NCBI GenBank assembly: GCA_000320545.1
Contig: ADNK01000492.1
Location: 1 to 44,997 of the forward strand
From: Bigelowiella natans CCMP2755
Taxonomy: Eukaryota > Cercozoa > Chlorarachniophyceae
Length of the DNA stretch: 44,997 bases
Direction: 5' to 3'
Shown: positions 1 through 13,662 of the stretch, piece after piece
Position numbering within the stretch: position 1 is the stretch's first letter
Layout: each line of letters begins with the position of its first letter
Position numbers and translations under genes: made by a program
The notes under the pieces: generated by a model
Databases searched by the model: none
Seen by the model: only the letters and a program-made list of their open reading frames with translations
What the model was told of the DNA's origin: nothing

Positions 1-1250
1 TGGGATTGATGCAACTTACAACCAGATTGTGGAGCTGTTTATTGTTACTACTCCAACCGCTACTACTATTACTACTACTACTACTACTCCATGCAATTAG
101 GATATCATTCTAATACTGCTATCACTACTACCTGGGGGGCTGCATGCTTGGCAGGGATGTTGTTGTTTAAGACGTTGATAATGACGTTCAAGAGGGGTTG
201 GGCAAATTGGACGCCCGTCGTCGTTGACCCCCCCCTAATTGTGCGAGGACGGTTGGATGGTGAGGAGGAGATGACTCGATGCAGATTCGACACCAGAAAA
301 TCCACCCCTTTACAATCTAGAAAGGCAACGAACAACAAGAAGAGAGATCGTATGATGAGGAGGATGATAATGGGGAGGGGGGGGGGGAGGGGGATAATGA
401 CGATGATGATAACGCCCGACGACGAGGGCAATCTCGCTATTAAGTACCCATCAACTTCCAAGATGGAGAGGAAGAAAGGTAAGATGGGGGAGGGATTTTT
501 CTGTCCCCCCCCCCCCCCCCTCTCTCTCTTCTCTTCTTTTCTCTTCTCTTCCCTCTCCAAAAATATTCATGAAGACCACCTATGAAATCGATCTTTGCCC
601 TTTCGTTTCTGTACAAAGAGTTTCCTAGCAGATTTAAGATGTTGCCGCTTAAAGCTATTATGGCCTTTGATAGAGATCCGCCACGGTCTCTCCTCATCTT
701 CTCCTTTCTCGTTTCTTCGCCTTTGGTGCTATTATTCCTGCTGCCACCCGATTTCAATTTGGAGCCCCCCCCCTCCCCCTCTTCCTGCTCCCTCTCCTTC
801 GCTTTGAACTCATATGAGATCTGAGAGGAGATGTTTCGTCGTCTAGATGATGGTCGCGCTGAGGAAGGGCGAACGATGGCGGAGCGTGATGGAAATGATT
901 GTTGCTGTTTTCCTGTTGGTATATGAGTTAATAAGAGGTGACTGAAGAGGAGGAGGAGGAGGAGAAGACAAACTACCTTGAAGAGAAGTGCTTTGGGCTG
1001 CTGCTGGCTTAATAAGAATTTTCCCCTGCTTCGATATGATGAACAAATTTGCGAGGAGGTCCACCAGTACGCGTATCATCCCTGCTACCCAACCACACGC
1101 AAATAATAGCACAGTTTAGCATCTGGAGTGGTATGTATGTATGTATGTACGTATGTATGCCGGCGAAACAACAACAACAACAACAATAACACACCGCGGG
1201 AGATAATTTATGCTGCTACCACTACTAGTATTCTTCTTCTTCTTCCTCTT

Positions 1251-1290
<40 letters not shown>

Positions 1291-4200
1291 ACTACAACTA
1301 CACCACCAGAAAATAGACATTATTTGCTGCTGCACCTTTCTCGATAGCTCGATCCATCAGAGTGCTCCTGCTCCTGCTCCTGCTGCTGCTGCTGCTGCTG
1401 CAAGTAGTACTGTTGACCAGGACCAGAGACAAGAAATTCACAGCATCCACCGCCAGCTGCACATGAGCGTGCTCCCCCTCCTTCTGCCCGAAGTAGCTCC
1501 CGCCGCTCAGAACGCCGATTGTGCGCTCTATGATCCCAACTGCAAGCACCCTCTCCTGAAACAGACGAAAGACGTCGCCGTCGTCGTTGTGGTGGTGGTG
1601 GTGGTAGTACCCGTCGTGGGCGTAATCATGGGAGGTAGGAGGCAGAGAAGGATTAGAGGAGGAGGAGGAGGAGGAGGAGGCGGTCTTCTTCTCTGTCTTT
1701 CCGGAAATAGTAGTGTCCCTGCCCCTGTTTTGCGACTGTTGATGTTGCAGTCGCTCTGGTGAGGACTGATGCAATCCAACGCTGCTACTTAAAGCATGCA
1801 GGAATCGGAATGCAAGCGTTTGGATGTTGGTGTCGTAATCAAGAAGACAATCATTTAGAGAGTCAAGAGCCTGATTTGGTTATAACACAAATACAGGGGG
1901 GGGGGAGGACAAGTACGTGAAGAAGGACGTTAACCAATGAAGCCCCTCTGCGGAGAATAATGTTTCGAACACGTCTTTATGCGTCGTTGTTGTCGTTTAA
2001 TGAGCCTTACGTCACTCTCCAAGAAATCCCTTCGTGCAATTACGGACACAATGGCAAGCCTATGTATAGAATGGTGGGGGTGTTTATACTCTTTCTTCTA
2101 CTGATACTACTACAAAAATGTGAATCGATAGGTTGTGCTGAAGCAGCACTTTTGGAGAGGGAGAGGAGGAGGAGGAGGAGGAGGAGGAGGAGGAGGAGAA
2201 CAACGACGATAACAACTGTTGTGTACGCACCGTTGCCCCAAGTAAAGTGCGCTTGCCATAATTCCCTACATCATCCAGTTCAAAAAGCTCAGTACGCATC
2301 AAACGAAAAGAACGCGCTTATATGCTCACCTCCGCAATATTTGCAATGTAGGTGCGGACAATGTAGGTAGGGTTGGGAAGAGGAATGAGCGAGGCCAGCT
2401 CCATCGCTATGGAGTTGTTCGAAATGAGGTCCGAGAGCTCATCCATACACTTCAAAACCACTGATTCCTAATGTGTGAAATTATATGAGGAAGACGACGA
2501 CAAAGTATCTTTCGGATAAAATAGCTATGGTGTATTGTTGAGAAGAAAGGCAAAGAGCCACTCGTTCACCATGATTTTTTACCATCATCATCATTATCAT
2601 CATCACCTCCCACGTATTCCAGGCCGCATTCTCACAAGTGTCAACCATCCTTTCGAACACTGATACAATTCAAATAGTTTGGGTGGTAATCGTATCAACG
2701 GATGATGATGCTACGCTATTTTGGCGATGAAGAGGCGGCTAGAGACCTCATCTATTACCGCCAAAATAATGCCTAAGTCTACTCGCAGCCTCTGGGGAAG
2801 ATCCCTCGAGTGATTCCTTGATTTTCTCTTCCACAGATTCGGAGAGCTCGTCCGCTTGGAGCACTGCTAGGAACAGCCTCGCTGCAGTATACCTCTAATT
2901 TTTATTGCAGTTATATATCAGAAGCTGCGACGACTGCACAATGCCTTGGAGGCACACACGAACGAAACATCATTTGAACGTTGTGTCTGCTTTCTCTTTG
3001 TGTTGCTAGTTGCCATTCTTCCATGGCTACCTTTATGTACTGAAAGCAAGGAACGTGCAGTAGCGATCTCGCAACGTAGCGATGAGCTTCCATGGAAGGA
3101 GGAGCTTGCATTGCATTGTACGCTAGCGCTATAGGAATAAGTGGAAGGGCCATTTCCTTATGGGGCATAAAGCAATATAGATCAGTAGAAGATATGTTAG
3201 TTCGGTTCTAATGAATACATAGTATTACCCAAAACAGCAGCGAAATAGATGCATTTATTTACCGTAGTAGCAGCAGCAATAACTACGTATTCATGCTCAC
3301 CAACCCTACCCATGTCCCTTCTCCTTCTACTGAAATAAGTCAGCTAGATCTATGCTGTGGGAAGAAAGAGTTCACGGATGACTACCTGACTGCTTTTATT
3401 CCTCACAATCAGGAGTCCAATGCTATGAAATAAGCAGCCTATGCTCGCCTTCGCCTGATCCCCATAGTAAAATATTCTCTTTGTTGTTGTCCGTTTTAGA
3501 AGATTGATGGAATGTTGCTTACGGGAGAGCTGTTGATAGATTTCATCTCCGATATCATTGTTTTAAGAAACCCGCTCGTGCGAAACTGGTGGCAAACGTA
3601 ACATTTACATTTTTTAATTTTCCTTTGTAAAAGGCATTGCTTTCATCTTTCCCACCTGATCTTGAAGAAGGCTATTATTCCGAGATCCGTGGCGGGCCAT
3701 GAGCCTTCTCACAAGTTCGCAGAAACTCCCTAAATGATTCAATAATGCCAAAGTTTGCACTGAACTGAGATATTCCAGCGGTAAAAAAGAAGGATAACGT
3801 GACATACCTAAGAAAAGGTCCACGAGCACAAAGGCCATCTTTGCATCCGCCCATGTCCCGTTTGAGGCCCTTTCTCGACACAAGCTGGCCAATTTCCAAG
3901 CTCGAGAGGCTGCTCCAATAATACCAGCAATTGGAAAGCTCACTCCAGAAGGAGCAAAAAGAATGACCCTGACAACAATATCCAGAAATCATCATCCATT
4001 TTCTTTCGTTCACAATCTATGATATGAAAGGAACCGTTAGCACCTTTGAAGCGTGTTGACGCCATAAATTGCAGCTCTGAGCGAATCAAGATCCAGATAA
4101 GGGTCTTTACCAGGATCTAGAATGGCTAGTATTGAATCCATTCCTATGCTGAACTTCTTGGAAGCTGTAGATCACAAAGCCGTTATCAGTCTCAGGAATA

Positions 4201-4766
4201 AACGCAAAGAGCTCGAATTGAAAACCATTTAGCATCTCCGTGAAATCACTATCATAGAGCTCGTCCCTGCCACCGCCAGCAGCCTCCGACATCACAGTTG
4301 CCTTCTTTTTCAATAGAAATTTCTGGACATTATCCTCCGCCTGTGGTACAGAGACTGAATTCGACATCCAGATACGGAAAAATGAGAGATTCTGTCTCTG
4401 TCTACGCCTTACCTTGAAGCAGTGATGAAGTATGTGTCCGAGGGTCATTCGAAGCCTTGGCCCGGTTGTGTCCGTTGTTGACTTTTCGCGGGACTTTTGC
4501 CATTTGTCTAGGGCATAATCCGCAACTTTGAAGAGGTCTATCTGCTCAAGGATTTCCTCCGGTGGGAGAGCGAGAATTATCTCACCCAACTCCTTGACGG
4601 CTTTCATCCTCCCTGTATTGCTGCAGCCTCGACCTGGTGAATAATTTCAAAGATTACGACGGAGTTCAGCGATGCGCTGATCCTTACTTGTACCTCTGAG
4701 CTTTCCAGCAATCAAGGAAAGTCTCGCTTTTAAAGGCAAGGTCTCCGAGGAGGCACCGGATCCCAT
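1..4766 (-). CDS. Helical-repeat protein, probable N-terminus of a HUWE1/TOM1/UPL1-type HECT ubiquitin ligase (partial)
   Basis: The gene reads right to left and leaves the window at base 1. Exons with matching phases: 4688-4766 (start MGSGASSETL), 4413-4633, up to 4340, 4044-4164, 3808-3968, 3656-3759, then after an unresolved stretch 2759-2894, 2330-2460, 1411-1735, 977-1081, 580-720, 132-316 and 1-34. The product is almost all amphipathic helix, with Ser/His-rich linkers near 1600-1735. The segment at 132-316 (DCKGVDFLVSNLHRVI, a Ser/Thr linker, then PLLNVIINVLNNNIP) follows the 'GLDxLvxRlxxEV ... LLkxllxFL' pattern of DUF913 in HUWE1/TOM1/UPL1 ligases, and the upstream helices would be DUF908. 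If so, a C-terminal HECT domain lies beyond the left edge. The MGSGAS start looks like an N-myristoylation site, which is not typical of that family. A generic ARM/HEAT scaffold is the alternative. The gene itself is sure; the family is tentative. Confidence 0.6.
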
Positions 4767-5790
4767 GGTTTGCCCGAACCGCCGTACCGGGTCTTGACAA
4801 TGGCAGATTCTTGCTCCTTGAGATTGGAAGAACCCTTGTGTGGTTTCACTCAACCATTTCGAGCCTCATCGGCCCCAACATTCCAGTAGCGCAGCTCCCC
4901 CCCAAGCCCGGAAGTTGATCAGTTTCAGTTGCACGATACGATGATGACTTCTCCTCCAAGCCGACGAAGAAGAGGAAGTAGGAGAGAGATGCTGCCTTAG
5001 TTCTCATCATCCAATTAGATCAAATTCAATACTAGAAACTTCTAACATGTGATATCAATATGACCCTGGATGATGAGAGAGAAATAACATGATTAAGAGG
5101 GAAATGAGATACTACAACGGATTTCTTTCTTGCTAATGAATAAAAGGAGGGAAGATGTGAGTCTGTCGGATCCACATATTTTTTTATAAAATAGCCTTAG
5201 TTTACAATGTACAATCGGTTTTATTTGTTGTCGCAGACAGAAAAGGCGAAAGTTTTAAAACTGGCATCGGGCAACCCCCGACGACCGTTGCTAATCTCTA
5301 CGCTCGTAACAGTTTCCGGAAGTGGGGGGCAGACGATTCCACGAAAGAATTTATAAGAATTCGTGAGCACGATGTCCGTGTGCTACATCTTCTAAATATC
5401 GCGGTTGCAACCAGTCTACTTTGTGTTGAAAGGAGGGAAGGAAGTCCCATCTAGCTGCTATGAGCCACTGGAACCCCACCTCGAGGCAATGGATGCGCCA
5501 ACTTAAGCGCTCCAGGATAGGTGAAAACATCACCAATTTGAATTTGATCAATTTGTCTGCTATAGTGTTTGTATACATCATCTTTGCCATCAAAACGCTG
5601 ATGCAGGGTACCTTCCACTGGCCTTTGGAGGGAACCCAGAGGAGCAAGAGTTAGATACAAGAGAGACTCAGGTGGAATAGAATGATGATCTCTTTGAACT
5701 TTATCGTCTTAATCATGATTACTTCCCAAATGCCCTCTAATATCTGACACCGCCCCACATTTTATCTCTCCTGGTGCTGGCCGCAGTTCT
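4767..5790. other. Divergent intergenic region between the ligase-like gene and NPHP4
   Basis: This lies between the start of the minus-strand gene and the first recognisable NPHP4 exon, so it should hold both promoters and the missing NPHP4 first exon. Overlapping open frames on both strands at 5350-5660 look partly protein-like but match nothing I know. One plus-strand candidate for the NPHP4 start is an ATG at 5460 (MSHWNPTSRQW) with a possible donor after 5518. Splicing it to an internal acceptor near 5810 keeps the frame, but the pairing is not proven. No clear TATA box or other element was seen. Confidence 0.4.
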
Positions 5791-8700
5791 ATTGCCTCAG
5801 GCTCAAATCAGCATCCAACTTCCGAATCCCCAGTTTCGTTCATGAGGTAAGCAAGCACACAGAGATATTTTCCTATTATATGTGCACTCTATTCTCTCTA
5901 TAGCAGGAATTCTTAACGATGATTTCGGTTTATCTTGTAGATGCTCCGACAAGATCCAGATATTTTCATCAGGGTAACCCTCCTAAAAGCACACAAGCGT
6001 CAGCACCTCATACTTTCCCCATCATTTACATCTGCCTTACGACTTCCACATTATCTCAGTTTCACCTGCAAATTTCGTTTGTGGACTTGAACTCCCGCTG
6101 TTTCTTCGGCAAGACGGTTTCGACATCAGCAAACGGTCCAGTTGACAACATTCAAGACTCATCCATCTCCCGGTGCGGCACATAGATAATGAAAAATTAT
6201 GAAAGAGTTTTCACCAATAGGGTTAAAACGAAGCCCTTATTTCTGACGCATACGATACCTTGATGTACAGCCGCGTAGATTGGGACGAAACAATCTACTA
6301 CAAATCGAAGCAAGTTGGAGCTATTGAACGTGGGATTGTGGAGTTGGTATTTTTTGAAAAGAGTGCCACGATAATATAAGACTGCGAAACACTTAGTAAT
6401 CTTCTTATAATCCTCTTTTTTGAACGGCACATCAGGTCCTTAATATCTACAGACCTTCTGAAGCATCGAAAGTGGGACTTCACTAAAATGTAGAGCTTTT
6501 CGGCTGGTGCAGTAACTGATCTTCTTCTTCTTCTTTTTCTCAGCTGACTGGCGGAGAAAGTAAAGTTCTCGTGGATTGTATGAGCCTCGGATGGACTACT
6601 ATCAGAGTACATATGCCGCAGAACTAAATATTTTAGCATTTTACTGGAAATTACAGTCGATATACTATCAGATTCTCGATTGATGAAGTACTGTGAAAAT
6701 GAAAAGAGGCCATCTTGATTGATTAGTGAACTGTCCTTTTTAGATATTCGGCAGCGATATCCCAAGTTTGAGCCTAAAGCACGAAGAAGATAGCAGCATA
6801 GAGGTTCAGAAGGAGCCTTTTTTGCAGGGCACACCACAGGCGATCCTGCTCAATCGTCCCGACTTTAACTCTGACGAAGACGTTCAGGACAACGTCACCA
6901 AGCTAATTCAGAGATTTAAGGAAGTACGTGGCTCTTATTTGGAGTATTCAGTTTACGTTTGCCCTCCCTTGAGCCGCCTAAGACATCTTTTCCGCCACAA
7001 TGAGCCACTTCTCTCGCACGAGAACATCCCTGGACTCGGAAAACTGATGTTTCCACGGGAACCACAGAGACTCCGTGATATGGAGCTTGATGCAATGACG
7101 GCTATGATCAGGATCTCTAACCCCTGTCTGCGAGTCAGTGACACCTTTGAACAAACTCTCACTAAACGCCTCAGCTGTCTGAGGAGAAATCGCTGGAGTG
7201 CTTTGCCAGAAATCGCGACGATACGGCAGAGGGCTCTCAGAATCGGCCTGCATAATGGCCGTCGGTACGTCACGGCGCCGCAGAGAATCAGCCTAGAGTA
7301 CATCAACGGTGATTTGCATCCAGATCGAGTTAAGAAACTTGAGCCAGGACTTGAGAAAAGCATCATCGACGACTCGGACTTCTACTTCAGCAGTGGCGCC
7401 GTAGAGATTTCCACCTGTTGCGACCTTGAGGATGACAAACTTGCTTTGATCTTCCAGCTAGAGGTTACCATGGACTGGGCAAGTGCCAAGACTGGCGAGA
7501 AGCTCAGCATCGAAACGTACATAGTAGGATGGACGCTCGGAACTCTCGGGAGAGAGCATCCCAACAAATTACATCTCGACGGGATCGTGAGGAACCTCCA
7601 ACTGCACAATGCCCCCAAGATGGCTCCAGGAGGCTCTCCTTGCTTCTCTGTCAGAAATGACAGTGGATATCCCACTCAAATATGGCTTTCGGTTGGTATG
7701 GCATCTCCCTCAAGGGACAAGACCGATGGAAAGAAATCGGAGGTTGATACAAAGTCAAGACCCACTTCGCACCATCGTATGAACCACCAGCAACTGCAAC
7801 AGCTGCAGCCTTCTCAGCAGCCAACGAGGGACAAGGCCGATGGGAAGAAGTGGGAGGTTGATACGAAGTCAATAAACCACCAGCAACAGCAGCAGCCCAT
7901 GAGCAGGGAGGTGTTAATGAAGCAGATGGATGATGATGAAGAAGAGAAGAACAAGAAGAGACCAACCAGCAGCGGCAATCTCATTCCAATGGTAATGTGC
8001 CGCGCACACAACATAGCAGCCAGACTGATAGTAACAACAAAAACCTCATTCTGTTATATGTTCTCTCCCATCCCTCTATCAATGACGCTGACTTTCGTTG
8101 TTTTGTTTGATGTGACAAGGAGGCAACTCTTGATAGTAGCGTGGAGTATTATGATGATTATTACCCCAACAGCGACAACAGCAATAGTGATATGATAAAG
8201 GCGAGCTTTGTCGATGACCACCCCGTAAGACTGGATATAGAGAGGAGGGACACGGAGCAAGCCAGGGGAACAAACGTAAACTTTCATCTCACCGACTTTT
8301 CCCCCTCAATAGCAAAAGGAGACCGAAAACAACCACTCAATGCGCGCCGCAACGAGGTCGAGTTGACCGTTTACTTTTATGGGAAGAAGAGCGTTGTGAG
8401 TATCGGCCAGTCGTCGTCTTCTGTGACACGCTTCAACATCGAGGCCGAGGAGTGGTGGAAGTTCGTAGCATACCTTTACCATGGTAGCGCTACCATAAAC
8501 GTGCGCGATACAAAGAGCCTGATGCCACTGGGGAGCGTTACGATCCCTCTACGGGCTCTTCTGCTTCAAGGGCGAACATCTACCAGCCTGGAGATGGCGC
8601 TCCCGGTCTTCCTCGAACGGGTGTGTTCCCCTTTCAAACGCTACAAGGACGGGATGGAGGTGGGCATTGGGGGAGGGCGGAGACGCAGGAAGAGCAAGGC

Positions 8701-9162
8701 TGCTGATCCTGCAGCTGCTGATGATATTCTGCGCAGCGAAAGAATACGAACAGGAACGCTGAAGCTGAGACTGGAGCATCTGCTGCGCCCGCAGGCTTTA
8801 ATGGGAGGAGGAGAAAAAGGGTCTCCGTGCTGGATACCGGGCATGATGGAACGATATCTAAGGATAGAGGGGGACAACATCTTCGATCCCCATGCCAGAC
8901 TCCTTCTCAACGGCAAGAAGAAAAAGAGGGTGACGGCGGTGGACGTTGACGACTGGTGCTCTCCAGAGGGTATGATAAGTCATCGTTCTCGCGGAGGAGG
9001 GAAGAGAAGCAGAGTCAGTGGCGACACGAAGAAGCGCCAGCGTCTTAGGACGATTCGCCGCAACCCCATTCTAGAAGCAAATGTGGGGACAACCACGAGG
9101 TGATAACGTGTTTGTTGCCCCTGTATAGGAGGAGGAGGAAGCATGTGGAGCTAGCTCTATCG

Positions 9163-9201
<39 letters not shown>

Positions 9202-10471
9202 CTCTCTCTCTTCTAACGAATTTTTATCATATCTTATGCCAACGTGATCCTTCCTCTCTGATCTTTAATATATGCACATCAGCTCAAGCATCGAATCCTA
9301 CCAGCGCCGTATCATTACGGCTAAGGTCGAGAGATCGAGGAAACGGGCCGATTTCCTCCGGTCAATCAAGGCTGATTCAACAACTCACTGTAAAATTGCG
9401 CCACAGAGAGGGTAGTAGAAGTTATAAAAAGAATAGTAATCATACGGTAGAAAGGCCATCGGGATGCAAGTGGGAGGAGGACTGTAATTGGTTTTGTGAT
9501 GATAGAAGGGGCTTGTATGGCGTGTGAACACGTTGGTGTACATTTGCCTCTCCTCCACCTTGGGAGCAGCGATATTTCGGCTTTATTGTCTGTATGTGCT
9601 TTCTTCCCTTCCCCTCTCATATGAAATTAGAAGTTCTTTGATTTATTCGTATTTACTACAATTTCTAATCAAGAGTAGTTGAATACGGACCTATCCCCCC
9701 TCTCCCTTTCCTTCTTCCTGCTCACTTGTCCTACATGGCACCTACTTTATTTTCCTAACCTTCATACTCTCTCCTCCCTTCAGCGAATGCGTCTACTTTG
9801 AGGCTGCATTCAGTAACCCCTTTGACCGAAAGGCGAGATTCTCTGTAGCTATCCGTGATAAGAAACAGGGCAGGAGGGGGGAGCAAAAGAAGCCGAAGGC
9901 GGGCAGTAACGATGATGACCTCAAAAAGCAGTTGGTTGCGACAAGTACCTCCCCTTCCTCGCAGCATAGCGGGGATGGGCGAGCACCATTCAAGGTTAGC
10001 ACGATGAAGGACGGCGGGATGTCATGGAAGGATAGAAGCAGCAGTAGTGCAGAAGCACTCAGCATTGTGGTGGAGCCAGAGGAAAGAAGGAGGCTGCAGG
10101 AGGCGTTCGGATATAACCAACAGCCCGGACCCGAGATTGACATCAACGGCAACCTTGTTCTGGAAAAGGTGCTACAAGCAGCTATGCGATGTATGTGTAT
10201 ATGAATGTAAATACTCACAAATGCATCTATTCCTTCCTCCTCCTCCTCCTCCTCCTCCTCCTCCAACGCTTGTTTCAGAGAGAGGAGGCTGTATTGGGAT
10301 TCCGCTTCCAGCAGTACAGTGAGATACAGAAGAGTAAGATCATTGTCAAAGTAGCGTATGAGGTAATAGTAAATACAAGTACCAGCTAGTGGCATTATTT
10401 CCATAATAAGAGCAGGTTACTACTCATCTATGAATCGAAGAGACTGTCAGAATCTAATATCTCTCCAATCT

Positions 10472-10505
<34 letters not shown>

Positions 10506-10712
10506 ATCTTATCTCTATCTCTCTTATTATTTCCTTCATTTGACCTTGGTGTTTGTTTGCTCATCGTCCCGTTGTTTTCATTGTAGAGGAGGCGTCTGTG
10601 TCGGCTTGTCGTTCACGTGCATCCTCACCAAACACCTATCAAGAAAGGTAGTAGTATTTCTCTCACTCTCCTCATTTTGGAGTTTAAATGCGGCTGTGTG
10701 TGTAGAGAAATC

Positions 10713-10753
<41 letters not shown>

Positions 10754-11720
10754 TTTCCTATTGAATGAGAATAAATATCATTGTTATAGACGAACGAATT
10801 GATTTAATGCTAATATTTTTCCCTTGTTGCCTCTCCTACAAAAAATACGTAAACAGTGTATGAGATGCACAACCTAGGGAGCCAGAAGGTTCGCTCCTAC
10901 CCCATACCGATCCTAGACGCGAAAACCTCGCCTCCATTTGCGTCAAGGAAGCGAGAGGGCGGCGAGAGTCCTCCCGCGTACAAGTCACCACACCTGTTGC
11001 TTGAGTGGCAAATGAGCATGCCGCCACGCTCTGTTGTTAGCAGTTCGCAAATGCTGTACGCGAGCTTTACGTCGTCGTCATCATCTTCTTCTTCTGGACA
11101 ACGAAGGAAAGGACGTAGACGGAAAGAAGGTGGAGGAGAAGGACAAGTAAGTGTACGAGATGGAGGGGGAGGAGACTATGATTACGAGAAAGAAAAAAGC
11201 GATGAGGAGATAGAAGCGGAACTCAACGGCCTCCGTCTATTTATTACTTCGCGTTTTCCGAAGACCTCCGAAGGAGCGGCCTCTGCATTGGTATCTGCCA
11301 TTTCTACGTGGTGGCATGTGGGTGCTTGTGTGTTGCGATAGTATCTTTGCACTCACAGCCTTCCCGTGCTAATATGACGTCTGATGAGTGATGCTGTCGT
11401 TCTTATCATTCAGGTGTTCGTGTACGGGGATAGTGACAACATCTACCTCCTGGAGACCTACAAGATTGTCTTCGTTCCGCACCAACTCCGGGTGTGTCAT
11501 TGGACAGCAGCAGCACGATCTCATACTGCTCTCCTTTTTCCGTTTACTGATGCTGTATATTCCTATTGAGCAGGCTCTTACTCTGCGGCCGGGATTTACG
11601 CACAAGGACTCCATCCTGCTTGGTCCGCTGCTACCAATGCAAACATACATAGATATTGCATAACAGCAATACAACCAACATTCTCGTAGTAGTTACTGGG
11701 ATCTTTCCAGTATTGTAATT

Positions 11721-11755
<35 letters not shown>

Positions 11756-13002
11756 GTTTATTTGTATCACCCCCGCCATAAGTCGTAGTATCATCTTAAA
11801 TGATGTTCTCAGAGAACGCAAAGCCTGGTATGCAGCTTGTCTTTCCTGGCACATCTACAACGGAGAATCTGATCAGGGTGCTACCACCAAAACAAGCACT
11901 ACACCTCTCTAAAGCCACAATCAGGCATCAAAAACCATAGTTATCCAAACACATATATGCATTAATGCGCATAAACGTGCAAGCACCAGCTTACAACAAT
12001 GATTATGCACGGACAGATGACAAGCCAGAGGATGAGCAATTCAAAGGTGGAGTATGGGGTAGTGGCACCTCAGCCAGGCCTCTTCTCCCTTGTCGCCCAT
12101 CTCACGGCAGCAGATGTAGGGATCGAAAAGAACATGAAGATAGAGAAGAAAACTCTCGTGCTAATCTACCATTCTTCCCACACCACTCTCTCGCTCGCCT
12201 CTTATGCATCTCAATACTGATTTGAGATCGAAGAGTTTCTCACACATGAATGATTGATGCGCTCTTACAGGATGACGCTCCTGGTCGAGTCCGCATGGCC
12301 ACATCCTGGATTTATCGTATAAAGTCTGAGTATCCAAAACCGTCACGCAACTTCGAGGTGGTCAATGAATAAAGTGAAGAAAATACATGAATAGCCCCCT
12401 GATTATAGGCTACAATTTTCTTTTGTGATCTGATACAGAAATAGCAATAAGATCATGCTCACGAGCTCGATTCAAAATCCACCTTGTATAATTTCTCAGC
12501 TTACACTCGTCCACGGTTTCTCTGTAACCAAGTCCTTCCAGTACGCTAACGCCAGCGAGGTCGGATTCGGCAGCTATTCATCTTATTGTTTTTACCTGGA
12601 TGTGGTAGTAAATGGTGGTACTTGAACCTTTCTTTAGGCTCGTGTATTGAGGTTTCACGTGGATAATGATCGAGTTCTGACTTTTACTTCCTCGGTATTT
12701 GCGACAAATCGATCCTTCTCTTTCTTTCTCTTCCTCTCAGTCACTTACAGCAACTTCAACGACGTTATGTTTTTTTTTTCCCTCTGATCCCTGCCAAATA
12801 GATTGTGGAATATGATGACGACGCAAGCACAAAAGAGGTTGAGGTTCAGCTTAAGGGAAGTTTGACGAGGAAGGAAGAAAAACGCTGCAACGATCAAAAA
12901 CTAGACAGCTTCAGAAAGCAGGCTTACATCTACGTCACAGCGGCAGATGGAAATGCCATTCTAGACTGCATCAAGTTTAAGCTGAACATCACCATGAAGT
13001 AG
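5791..13002 (+). CDS. NPHP4: Nephrocystin-4 (NPHP4), ciliary transition-zone protein
   Basis: A scaffold of the ciliary transition zone, which acts with NPHP1 and RPGRIP1L in animals. It has about 19 exons, recognised by alignment along the whole family: about 5791-5846, 6060-6172, 6271-6346, 6544-6606, 6744-7991, 8120-9099, 9283-9389, 9784-about 10190, about 10279-10363, 10587-10647, 10857-11290, 11414-11491, 11574 on, about 11813-11938, about 12010-12160, about 12270-12357, about 12500-12558, about 12640-12692, 12802-13002. Landmarks in family order: HLQISFVDLNSRCFFGKT; QGTPQAILL; ENIPGLGKL; LRIGLHNGRRYV; LIFQLEVTMDW; a C2-like strand set ending SLMPLGSVTIPLRALLLQGR; ESYQRRIITAKVERSRKRA; YFEAAFSNPFDRKARFSV; then MSP/Ig-like C-terminal domains with VFVYGDSDNIYLLETY and AYIYVTAADGNA. 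The stop at 13000-13002 fits the family C-terminus. The 5' exon is unresolved. A Gln-rich low-complexity linker lies at 7690-7990. Confidence 0.93.
9164..9198. repeat. (CT)n microsatellite in an NPHP4 intron
   Basis: A pure CT dinucleotide run inside the intron between exons ending 9099 and starting 9283. It is pyrimidine-rich on the sense strand. Confidence 0.95.
10473..10503. repeat. (CT)n microsatellite in an NPHP4 intron
   Basis: A CT run in the intron upstream of the exon at 10587. The next intron carries a GA run. Confidence 0.95.
10714..10750. repeat. (GA)n microsatellite in an NPHP4 intron
   Basis: A GA run in the intron between the exons at 10587-10647 and 10857-11290. Confidence 0.95.
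11721..11754. repeat. (ATC)n trinucleotide repeat in an NPHP4 intron
   Basis: About eleven ATC units in the intron between the exons at 11574 and about 11813. Confidence 0.95.
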
Positions 13003-13620
13003 ATCATATGAACAATAATTGCACAAAGTATTATTATTTTCATATGATGACAAATTTTCTTATTGTATGTGCGAATCCATGAATATGTCATGATATGCTA
13101 GTGGGGGTGACGACGATGCATGCTGATATGAGCATCATCCTTCATGTAAGCCATCGCTGGTATTCTTTGTAAGTCTACGTCTATGTATGTATTGCGATTG
13201 TGTTGAAGTGCGTCAGACGTATGGCAGTGTACATATTGCGTTTGAAAATACAGGTTGCACAACAATCATTGTAAATTGAGCAATTTGCCTCTGTGCATAC
13301 TAGCATGGCCTACATAAACTAGCTAGTGCGTGTACGAAAGAGCTGTACGTTTATGTGATGCATATTCACGGTGAGCAACGCCGCGTCATGCCTAGATCGC
13401 TAATGTGATGTAATAATGTCATGCATGGCACTGCGATTATCATATGCTTACATTTGATAAACACAAACACATATAGACTTGCATGCCGTATACATCTACG
13501 GCATATTTGCAGTAATAAAAACTAATGCTATGTATTATTGCACATCAGCTGATGAAGAGACCAATTATTGGATCAGAAAGGTGTGAATACCATCTTGATT
13601 CAAACGGCTGCACATACGTA

Positions 13621-13621
<1 letters not shown>

Positions 13622-13658
<37 letters not shown>
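13622..13658. repeat. (TA)n microsatellite
   Basis: A pure alternating TA tract directly upstream of the two-copy repeat at about 13659-13800. A third copy of that repeat at about 21815 also follows a TA/GT tract. Confidence 0.95.

Positions 13659-13662
<4 letters not shown>

Noticed and set aside
1128-1316. Open frames of poly-Asn, poly-Leu or poly-Thr around AAC, CTT and ACT repeats
   Set aside because: These are translations of microsatellites. The real minus-strand exons of the ligase-like gene lie on either side.
4044-4340. Possible 22-32 base micro-intron or frameshift near 4165 in the ligase-like gene
   Set aside because: An ordinary intron of about 85-110 bases ending at the CTACAG before 4164 restores the frame with a normal donor upstream.
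13622-13658. (TA)n tracts considered as hairpin terminators or a CRISPR-like array
   Set aside because: Simple alternating TA is common in introns here too. There are no regular spacers.
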